Assembly (NCBI GenBank): GCA_021163455.1 | Contig: JAGGWT010000125.1 | Location: 1 to 6,556, forward strand | Reading direction: 5' to 3' | DNA from: Thermoplasmata archaeon | GTDB lineage: Archaea; Thermoplasmatota; E2; DHVEG-1; B18-G2 | Length of the DNA stretch: 6,556 nt | The notes under the pieces: generated by a model | What the model was told of the DNA's origin: nothing | The model's database searches: none | The model's input: only the letters and a program-made list of their open reading frames with translations | Shown: positions 1 to 4,687 of the stretch, piece by piece | Layout of the letters: each line of letters starts with the position of its first letter | Position numbering within the stretch: the first letter of the stretch is position 1 | Program-made: the position numbers and the translations under genes

Positions 1-739
1 GTAAAGAACATCCAGCAATCGTTAAATCAGTACCCAGTGAGTTGAAATCAGACTAAGGTAGGATTGAAAGATCTATAACTTCATCTTCGGTGATGTTATT
101 CCATTCGAGTTGAAATCAGAATAAGGTAGGATTGAAATTCGTATCTAACGATCCCTGCCTTGCTGATCGGGATCCCGGTTGAAATCAGACTAAGGTAGGA
201 TTGAAATATAGTTGCGTTTTATGATGGAATGAGAGAACCAGATGAGTTGAAATCAGACTAAGGTAGGATTGAAATTGAATACTGCTTACAGGTTTGCCTA
301 AACTTTCAAGTGAGTTGAAATCAGACTAAGGTAGGATTGAAATCTATGTATTTGCAGATTTTCTCAATCAGTTCATCTGTGGTTGAAATCAGACTAAGGT
401 AGGATTGAAATATGATAAACACGATTATTCCAGCAATTGGTGACAAAGTTGAAATCAGACTAAGGTAGGATTGAAATTTGCACTTGCATTCTCAAAGATA
501 TATCACTATGCGGGTTGAAATCAGACTAAGGTAGGATTGAAATATGGTGTCGCCCACTTCTGAGTCATCTACATCATCCTGTTGAAATCAGACTAAGGTA
601 GGATTGAAATGTAGGTCAGACGCTAACTGTCGGATTTGTGAGCGGTTCGTTGAAATCAGACTAAGGTAGGATTGAAATCTGTTTCGGGCATGGGTCTGCC
701 ATGAATATCATAAGTGTTGAAATCAGACTAAGGTAGGAT
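1..739 (+). CRISPR. CRISPR array, leader-distal part, 11 repeats visible
   Basis: Intact 30-nt repeats begin at 41, 109, 178, 246, 314, 382, 448, 514, 581 and 649; a truncated one begins at 716. Each starts GTTGAAATCAGA and ends GGATTGAAAT. Complete spacers are 38, 39, 38, 38, 38, 36, 36, 37, 38 and 37 nt; bases 1-40 are a further spacer at the window edge, possibly with a few bases of a previous repeat. Repeats are identical except for G instead of T at the last base of the first and C-to-A at position 13 of the second. The ATTGAAA(N) end is the form that gives the 8-nt 5' crRNA handle in many type I and III systems, so the + strand is probably the crRNA strand. Degeneration at the right end puts the leader to the left, outside the window. 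TTGAAAT occurs at both ends of each repeat, and I see no strong hairpin. No cas genes are visible, so the subtype cannot be assigned. Confidence 0.98.
716..739 (+). repeat. Truncated CRISPR repeat at apparent array end
   Basis: The first 24 positions match the array repeat exactly, then identity stops abruptly: the expected TGAAAT is replaced by CATCGA. Decay of the last repeat is typical of the leader-distal end. The lost bases are most of the presumed 8-nt crRNA handle, so anything transcribed after it would lack a normal 5' tag. Confidence 0.93.
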
Positions 740-756
740 CATCGAAGTCTCTAAAA

Positions 757-766
757 TATTTAAAAT
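757..766 (+). promoter_or_regulatory. Candidate TATA box for the HD-domain gene
   Basis: TATTTAAAAT lies in an A+T-rich stretch. An archaeal TATA box here would place transcription start near 787-789, leaving about 40 nt to the ATG at 828. The box falls inside the apparent fossil spacer (740-774). A perfect 7-bp inverted repeat, AATCTGT at 769-775 and ACAGATT at 782-788 with a 6-nt loop, ends at the predicted start site and could be an operator or a transcript hairpin; no T-run follows it. The call rests on composition and spacing only. Confidence 0.4.
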
Positions 767-774
767 CGAATCTG

Positions 775-804
775 TCTGGAAACAGATTAACGAAAGTTTG
801 AAAT
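775..804 (+). repeat. Degenerate (fossil) CRISPR repeat beyond the array
   Basis: An ungapped alignment of these 30 bases with the array repeat gives 21 identities, including the block CAGA at repeat positions 9-12, TAA at 14-16 and the whole tail TTGAAAT at 24-30. The gap from the truncated repeat (ending 739) to here is 35 nt, close to the 36-39 nt spacers. Both the match and the phase fit an old repeat whose sequence has drifted. It overlaps the region just upstream of the HD-domain gene. Chance similarity is possible but unlikely at this spacing. Confidence 0.6.
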
Positions 805-827
805 TTCACGTCCATCTTCTCTGCAAC

Positions 828-1403
828 ATGCATGAGGCAGACAAACTCCATCACATCTGCAAGTTTATCTGCGAACTCGGTCATCTCAAGAGAATAAAAC
901 ACGAGGGATGGCGCCTATGTGGCGTCGCAAATCCTGAAAGTGTAGCCGAACATTCCCTGAGGGCTGCCCAAATAGGATACATACTCGCCAAACTCGAGGG
1001 CTATGAGAAGCCGGAGGAGGTGTGCTCCATTCTTGTTTTTCATGACATAGGCGAGTGCAGAATAGGAGATATCCACAAGGTTGCAAGAAGATATATCGAA
1101 GCAGATGAAGAGAGAGCAGTGGGAGAGCAAACCAGAAACCTCGATGACATTGGAAAGGAAATCCTTGAAAAATGGAAAAGAATAGAAGAGCAAAAAGACA
1201 GAGCAGGTATAATAGCCAAAGATGCAGACCTCCTTGAGATGGCTTTCACCGCAAAAGAATACATGCAAACCGGTTTCCAGGCGGCTGGCGACTGGATAGA
1301 AAAGATTTCCGCAAAACTTCAGACAGATTCAGCAAAGAAACTGATAGAAACCCTGAAAGAACTCAACTGCATTGAATGGTGGCAGGGTCTGAAGAAGCTA
1401 TGA
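828..1403 (+). CDS. HD-domain phosphohydrolase (YfbR/HDDC2-like)
   Basis: A 191-residue protein of the HD superfamily closest in layout to YfbR/HDDC2 (HD_3 type), whose studied members remove phosphate from deoxynucleoside 5'-monophosphates in the cytoplasm. Metal ligands are visible: His42 in ESVAEHS, His72-Asp73 in FHDIGE, and Asp132 or Asp134 in KDADLLEM. Glu76 and Asp81 follow the HD pair at +3 and +8, the spacing I recall for E. coli YfbR Glu72 and Asp77. The length is normal for the family. ATG at 828 is preferred because it leaves a short helix before the conserved LGHLKRI segment. A TTG at 798 would add ten residues, but it lies in the apparent fossil CRISPR repeat and has no ribosome site. 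Neither start has a Shine-Dalgarno motif. The gene follows the CRISPR array on the same strand, but the motif set is not that of Cas3 HD, so I infer no CRISPR role. Its 3' end overlaps the convergent nuclease gene by 6 bp. Substrate specificity is inferred from the family. Confidence 0.87.
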   Translation: MHEADKLHHICKFICELGHLKRIKHEGWRLCGVANPESVAEHSLRAAQIGYILAKLEGYEKPEEVCSILVFHDIGECRIGDIHKVARRYIEADEERAVGEQTRNLDDIGKEILEKWKRIEEQKDRAGIIAKDADLLEMAFTAKEYMQTGFQAAGDWIEKISAKLQTDSAKKLIETLKELNCIEWWQGLKKL

Positions 1404-2267
1404 GCCCCAGGTATAGGTATCCAGAAGTTCTCCTTCTGCATCCCTGAGATAAGCGGTATCGTGGTCATTATTCCATACAGGATACTTACTTCCCCAGTAC
1501 AACTCATCATCGGTATTGTTTCCTGAACCCGTGTGAATTGTTACCAGTCCTCTGCTTTCCAGAACGAAATCAGGGAATACAAAGGTATGATTTGCCTCAT
1601 CACTCAGAGTATAACCTGTGAGATTGACGCTGGTATTTCCATTGTTGCTTATGATGACGTACTCATCGTTCAGGTTGTATCTATCGTCACCATATGCGTT
1701 GTAATGAACATATGCGATAATAACTCCTGTTTCAAGCATGCATGACCAGAGTCCTGTTTTGTTCTCCATCGCCATCTTCTCTATCTCCAGATACTCTTCC
1801 TTCTTTGAGAAATTCCCCTCCACGTAAACCCTAGCATATCCTCTTCTCAGAAGCTCTGCGTTAAAATCTGTTCCGTTAAGCATGTAAACGTATGCCAGCA
1901 ATCTTCCATAATATCCATAAAGTCCGGCTTCCTTATCAAACTGGATGTAGATGGTCTGATTTTCCAGCCACGATTTTGCGAATTCCTCTGCCTTTTCGCC
2001 CCACACGGTGAGAGCTTCTGTATCCGTTATATTGTCGTACTCATTGATTCTGTTCATATCAGGTCTGGTCTCAGGAGTATCCACACCAAGCAATCTTATT
2101 CTGCCCGTACTTCCGTTGGGCAGGAGAACATCGATGGTATCCCCATCTATGACATCAACGACTTTCACCTTGTATTTTATGCCATAAAAAGGAAATATTT
2201 TTTCCTGTATGCATCCACCCAGAAGGAACAGAATGATAACCGCGGCGACCATCAGTTTCCTGTTCAT
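1398..2267 (-). CDS. Secreted lipoprotein nuclease: SNase-like + lamin-tail domain
   Basis: A 289-residue exported nuclease. Residues 1-19 are a short basic start, a hydrophobic core and a lipobox LLGGC (Cys19), suggesting a lipid anchor on the outer face of the membrane. Residues about 31-177 form a staphylococcal nuclease-type (thermonuclease) OB fold. The catalytic set is complete: DGDT with Asp43, RLLGVDTPET with Arg58, Asp63 and Glu66, and YGRLLAYVY with Arg122, matching Staphylococcus Asp21, Arg35, Asp40, Glu43 and Arg87. Ca2+-dependent cleavage of DNA or RNA is therefore expected. Residues about 181-287 are a lamin-tail (LTD) domain, with NDEYVIISNNGN, TGYTLSDEANHTF, HTGSGNNTDDELYWG and VWNNDHDTAYL. 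There are ten N-x-S/T sequons. ATG at 2267 is chosen because it begins the signal peptide; a GTG at 2303 overlaps the Hsp20 stop by 4 nt and would add 12 polar residues. The gene follows Hsp20 by 32 nt and may be cotranscribed with it. The role of the LTD in prokaryotes is uncertain; adhesion or substrate binding is a guess. Confidence 0.93.
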   Translation of the reverse strand: MNRKLMVAAVIILFLLGGCIQEKIFPFYGIKYKVKVVDVIDGDTIDVLLPNGSTGRIRLLGVDTPETRPDMNRINEYDNITDTEALTVWGEKAEEFAKSWLENQTIYIQFDKEAGLYGYYGRLLAYVYMLNGTDFNAELLRRGYARVYVEGNFSKKEEYLEIEKMAMENKTGLWSCMLETGVIIAYVHYNAYGDDRYNLNDEYVIISNNGNTSVNLTGYTLSDEANHTFVFPDFVLESRGLVTIHTGSGNNTDDELYWGSKYPVWNNDHDTAYLRDAEGELLDTYTWGS

Positions 2268-2281
2268 GCTTCTATACTCTC

Positions 2282-2295
2282 GCGCCGCCGGGCGC
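2282..2295. repeat. GC-rich inverted repeat between hsp20 and nuclease
   Basis: GCGCC (2282-2286) and GGCGC (2291-2295) form a perfect 5-bp stem with a 4-nt loop in the 32-nt gap between the Hsp20 stop and the nuclease ATG. It stands out against the surrounding moderate GC content. No T-run follows on either strand, so it is not a typical terminator. A transcript hairpin affecting nuclease translation or message stability is possible. Confidence 0.45.
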
Positions 2296-2299
2296 AAAC

Positions 2300-2851
2300 T
2301 CACTCTATTCTAACGCGGTGCACACCCTCTCTTGTCCCTTCCTTTCTCCTGATGACAATATCCAGTATACCATTCCTGTATGTTGCCCTGGCGGTATCCG
2401 GGTCTACCCTGGAGGGTAGTTTCACGGTTTTGTAAAATCCTTCTGCAGGATCTTTTACCTTTATCTCAAGTTTATCTTCCGTGATTCGAAGGTCAATGTC
2501 CTCCTTTCTGACATTTGGAACCTCAACAGTAACAGCTATCTCCTCGTCTCCTTCTATCATGTCGATATGGGGTTCTCTCTCATCAGGATGTATGGGGATG
2601 GAGCTCTCAATGATTCTGTTACTATCCATTCTCTCAAATTTCGGTTTTCCATTTTCATCCACGGTTAACCTGAATCCTCCGGTAAAGGGTCTGTGGTGAG
2701 TATCTCCCTCCACCAGCATGCGGAAAATCTCTTCAGCCATCCTTTCCAGTTCTTTGAAGAAGTCTTCACCAAAAAAGTTCTTGAAAAATTCCTCGTCATC
2801 ATCACGATTCGATGGTTTTCTCTTTTTCCTGCCTTTCTTCGGAGAAGTCAT
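2300..2851 (-). CDS. Small heat shock protein, Hsp20/alpha-crystallin family
   Basis: A 183-residue cytoplasmic chaperone of the sHSP family, which form oligomers that hold unfolding proteins for ATP-dependent refolding. Residues 1-13 are Lys/Arg-rich. Residues 17-46 are acidic and Phe-rich (FFKNFFGEDFFKEL) and form the variable N-terminal arm. Residues about 93-168 are the alpha-crystallin domain, with the family hallmark A-x-x-x-N-G-I-L at 156-163. The C-terminal tail ends Val180-Arg-Ile182, the I/V-x-I motif that docks on a neighbouring dimer. All expected parts are present and the length is normal. The gene begins 28 nt after the prepilin peptidase stop, but has its own TATA-like box inside the 3' end of that gene and no Shine-Dalgarno site, so a leaderless or short-leader heat-responsive transcript is likely. 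The palindrome GATATATATC (2852-2861) lies against the start codon. Confidence 0.96.
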   Translation of the reverse strand: MTSPKKGRKKRKPSNRDDDEEFFKNFFGEDFFKELERMAEEIFRMLVEGDTHHRPFTGGFRLTVDENGKPKFERMDSNRIIESSIPIHPDEREPHIDMIEGDEEIAVTVEVPNVRKEDIDLRITEDKLEIKVKDPAEGFYKTVKLPSRVDPDTARATYRNGILDIVIRRKEGTREGVHRVRIE

Positions 2852-2877
2852 GATATATATCTAATGGTAGAGGTTGG

Positions 2878-2885
2878 ATTTAAAT
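2878..2885 (-). promoter_or_regulatory. Candidate TATA box for hsp20
   Basis: ATTTAAAT is centred about 30 nt upstream of the Hsp20 ATG and overlaps the stop codon of the peptidase gene. Archaeal spacing puts transcription start near 2855, almost at the ATG, which fits the absence of a ribosome-binding site. The perfect palindrome GATATATATC at 2852-2861 covers the predicted start point and could be bound by a heat-shock repressor; this is inference. Confidence 0.5.
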
Positions 2886-3584
2886 TATTCGGTTCAATAT
2901 GGAAAAAACAATATCTCCATAGGTGAATGATATTATCAGACCAGCAAGCAATGGAACCATGAAAGGTACTTTTGGAGTTACCCATATCCTCTTGAAGCCG
3001 AGTTTTTCCAGTTCTTCTATATGTTCTGTACAGTCAAAATCCTCCGGAACCAGTACCAATCTTTTCTTTCCACCATCTACTTTCTCAAGAGGCCATACAA
3101 ATTTCTTCTTCGCCGTCTCTGTATCCATCCTGTATCCGAAAAGAGCGAAAGGCAGCTCAACCTCTCCTTTCAAAGCATTGTAAATCAGAAAAGCTGGAGG
3201 AAACAGTATGAAAACGATTATCGAGTTTGAGAAGACAGCCCAAACAAAAGGCATTATAGAAGGATACACCGGTAAGCCGTAAATATCCGGCCAGAATGGA
3301 ATCAACACAGAGAGGGACATTATAGCCTTCGCGTCGGCGCCGCCGAAGAGAAGACCGATGTAATATAAAGCATAGACAATGACCACAATAACGGGAATAA
3401 ACAAAAGCTGATACCAGTTGTGCAGCTCTCCAACCATGTACTGTATGATCAGCAATACCACGCCTATGAAGATGGTTATTATCCACAGAGTGTTTTTGAC
3501 CATTCTTGTCTTTATGTCTGTGTAACATGCATATCCAAGTATAACACATCCGGCTATGAGTCTGATCAAATCCAACTGGAGCAT
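2880..3584 (-). CDS. Archaeal prepilin/preflagellin peptidase, A24 family
   Basis: A 234-residue integral membrane aspartyl protease that removes class III signal peptides from type IV pilins or archaellins at the inner face of the membrane. The two catalytic aspartates are visible: Asp23 in YTDIKTRMVKN, and Asp84 in the GxGD-type motif, here GGADAK. They are 61 residues apart, as I recall for Asp18 and Asp79 of Methanococcus FlaK. Hydrophobic segments lie at about 7-21, 33-51, 58-80, 110-134 and 206-229. Between the last two is a soluble domain (about 137-203) with FGYRMD and GFKRIWVTPKVPF, which fits the archaeal A24 C-terminal domain type II (Arc_PepC_II). The upstream neighbour is a pilin with a cleavable class III signal, its likely substrate. 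ATG at 3584 has no Shine-Dalgarno site but a TATA-like box at leaderless spacing. Whether it serves pili, archaella or both cannot be decided here. Confidence 0.92.
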   Translation of the reverse strand: MLQLDLIRLIAGCVILGYACYTDIKTRMVKNTLWIITIFIGVVLLIIQYMVGELHNWYQLLFIPVIVVIVYALYYIGLLFGGADAKAIMSLSVLIPFWPDIYGLPVYPSIMPFVWAVFSNSIIVFILFPPAFLIYNALKGEVELPFALFGYRMDTETAKKKFVWPLEKVDGGKKRLVLVPEDFDCTEHIEELEKLGFKRIWVTPKVPFMVPLLAGLIISFTYGDIVFSILNRII

Positions 3585-3606
3585 TTGAAAGAAAATGCAA
3601 GAAGAG

Positions 3607-3616
3607 CATAATTAAT
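3607..3616 (-). promoter_or_regulatory. Candidate TATA box for the prepilin peptidase
   Basis: ATTAATTATG (minus strand) is centred about 27 nt upstream of the peptidase ATG, the spacing expected for a leaderless archaeal transcript. It lies after the pilin terminator, suggesting that the peptidase is transcribed separately from the pilin. Weak evidence: A+T content and spacing only. Confidence 0.4.
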
Positions 3617-3663
3617 CTTTTTGTTGAATCTGATGGTTATGCCAAAGCGTGAAATTGTAACCC

Positions 3664-3693
3664 AAAACAAAAAATAAGAAAGAAGAGAAAATT
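3664..3693 (-). terminator. T-rich terminator of the pilin gene
   Basis: On the minus strand, 25 nt past the pilin stop, a pyrimidine-rich stretch begins with several T-runs, including TTTTTT (complement of 3669-3674) and two TTTT runs. Archaeal RNA polymerase stops at such T tracts without needing a hairpin. It would insulate the highly expressed pilin from the peptidase gene. Confidence 0.6.
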
Positions 3694-3717
3694 ATTGTTA
3701 AGAGATGTTCAGAGTTC

Positions 3718-4215
3718 TTATACCTGTACTGTCCAGGAACCTATCAGCGTGTTTGTTGGCTTGTATACGAGTTTGACTTCCACGTTGAGAGTACCACCTG
3801 TTCCAACGATCTGTATGTAATCTCCCGCTTTGACATCACAACCAGTTGCATTTACTGGGTCAAGGGTTATCTGGTTGTTAGTGACAGTCTCATGACCCTT
3901 GTTGAGAGGATCGGTGCTACCAGTGCTGTTAACATAAATCTTTGAGAATGTTCCACTACCACTTGTTCTGGTTGCTATCAACTCTATATCCTTCCAGTCA
4001 GTACCAGCTTCTGCACTGGTAATAGTTATGGTATCTGCTGAGTGGTCAACGATCGCAGAGATTGTTGGCGTGTGTTTCGTGGTTCCAGAAATCATACCGC
4101 TCACGTAGACATAGACTGCTGCCGCGATTGCTACCGTTATTGCAACCATCAATATTACACCGATTACTGCTGATACAGCCTCTTCTCTCTCTACAAATTT
4201 TCTATTTGCTTTCAT
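3718..4215 (-). CDS. Archaeal type IV pilin precursor
   Basis: A 165-residue prepilin of the archaeal Pilin_N (formerly DUF1628) family. Residues 1-13 are a charged class III signal peptide (basic KANRKF, then VEREEA). Cleavage is predicted after Ala13, giving a mature protein starting VSAVIGVILM. Residues 14-41 are the hydrophobic helix that packs into the fibre core (AITVAIAAAVYVYVSG). Residues 45-165 are a Thr/Ser/Gly-rich beta-strand head with two N-glycosylation sequons (NST and NAT) and one Cys (in ATGCDV). The final WTVQV is a typical strand. The start has the strongest ribosome site in the window (AGGAGGAT), so high expression is likely. The gene is bounded by its own promoter and terminator and followed by its probable processing peptidase. 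It could be an adhesion pilin or a pseudopilin; no assembly ATPase or platform gene lies in the window to decide. Confidence 0.94.
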   Translation of the reverse strand: MKANRKFVEREEAVSAVIGVILMVAITVAIAAAVYVYVSGMISGTTKHTPTISAIVDHSADTITITSAEAGTDWKDIELIATRTSGSGTFSKIYVNSTGSTDPLNKGHETVTNNQITLDPVNATGCDVKAGDYIQIVGTGGTLNVEVKLVYKPTNTLIGSWTVQV

Positions 4216-4225
4216 CTCTCATCCC

Positions 4226-4233
4226 ATCCTCCT
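4226..4233 (-). promoter_or_regulatory. Strong Shine-Dalgarno site of the pilin gene
   Basis: AGGAGGAT on the minus strand lies 10 nt before the pilin ATG and matches the archaeal 16S anti-Shine-Dalgarno well. It fixes the pilin start at 4215 and contrasts with the absence of such a site before the peptidase, Hsp20 and HD-domain genes. Confidence 0.85.
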
Positions 4234-4266
4234 AGCGTGAGCTCCAGCGGTTGTATATATTTCGCT

Positions 4267-4276
4267 GTATTTATAC
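4267..4276 (-). promoter_or_regulatory. Candidate TATA box of the pilin gene
   Basis: GTATAAATAC on the minus strand is a perfect palindrome and a good archaeal TATA match. It predicts transcription start near 4245 and a leader of about 30 nt, room for the Shine-Dalgarno site. A second TATA-like run (AAATATATAC, 4252-4261) lies closer, but would start transcription at the Shine-Dalgarno site, so it is less likely to be the main box. Confidence 0.6.
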
Positions 4277-4300
4277 GTTTTGTTTAATCATCGCGTATTT

Positions 4301-4683
4301 CTAAAAAATGATAAAAAGGGCGATATCTCTATGGGGTGACCGCTCAGCTCTTGCTCGGAGGATTTTAACGACGGCTTTCTCATCGACGTAGGTGTCCAAA
4401 CCAATCATAGCCAACAACCTTTATGTGATGCAACTCTGGAATAACTTTCACATCCCACTTCCACGAGAATGGTAGAAAGGAATCGGTATACTTCAAGTTT
4501 CCATCTACGTAGAAATCTACTTTTTGATCCTATCTGATGAAATGACCTTTACAGTTATATCGCCTATTACTATGGGATGGAAAAACTACATTTTTCCCCA
4601 GATGCAGATTGTGGTGGAGCATAGACACCTGGGATGATCAGCAGAGCTATCAACATTGCTATCTTTATCTCAGCCATTTTCAT
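4301..4683 (-). pseudogene. Frameshifted remnant of small secreted Ig-like protein
   Basis: Starting at ATG 4683 (or 4677), a convincing signal peptide reads MKMAEIKIAMLIALLIIPG followed by VYA and a likely cleavage site, but the frame stops at 4570. Similarity resumes in other frames. In the next frame (about 4576-4520) PIVIGDITVKV appears. After another shift (4520-4392) comes KVDFYVDGNLKYTD, then FSWKWD and HHIKVVGYDWFG. After a third (about 4390-4358) comes YVDEKAVVKI. Joined, these match the C-terminal domain of the Asp-box protein encoded just upstream: VIGxITVxV, KVDFxVDG, YTD, WxW and an H-x-x-K strand are shared. Both resemble the bacterial-Ig-like Big_7 type. The first two shifts fit loss of one base in T-run 4581-4585 (minus) and A-run 4521-4525 (minus). 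The ATG lies 4 nt after the Asp-box stop, with GGGGTGAG as ribosome site, so it was probably an operon partner. True decay is favoured over sequence error, because three indels cluster here while neighbouring genes are clean. Confidence 0.8.
4303..4317 (-). terminator. T-run terminator after the Asp-box gene and pseudogene
   Basis: On the minus strand TTTTTATCATTTTTT, two T-runs separated by ATCA, closes the upstream transcription unit just before the pilin promoter. This is the usual archaeal terminator form. It overlaps the last codons of the decayed reading frame. Confidence 0.55.
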
Positions 4684-4687
4684 TCTC

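Noticed and set aside
798..827. TTG start adding ten residues to the HD-domain protein
   Set aside because: The codons lie in or next to the fossil CRISPR repeat, no ribosome site precedes them, and the family fold begins after the ATG at 828.
915..1268. 117-codon minus-strand frame over the HD gene
   Set aside because: Shadow of a gene with all its catalytic residues; Phe/Cys/Ser-rich translation without a domain.
828..1403. HD-domain gene as a Cas3-type CRISPR nuclease
   Set aside because: The motif set and spacing (HD, Glu at +3, Asp at +8, late Asp) match YfbR/HDDC2 phosphohydrolases, the protein is short, and no cas gene is nearby.
3157..3609. 150-codon minus-strand frame over the peptidase gene
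   Set aside because: Its translation is rich in His, Cys and Arg with no recognisable domain, and it lies wholly within the well-supported peptidase region.
3632..3676. Tiny plus-strand frame of about 14 codons in the pilin-peptidase gap
   Set aside because: Too short, no ribosome site, and it overlaps the T-rich terminator on the other strand.
4358..4683. Programmed frameshifting as explanation of the broken Ig-like gene
   Set aside because: Three separate shifts would be needed within about 200 nt; decay, or slippage in homopolymers, is simpler.
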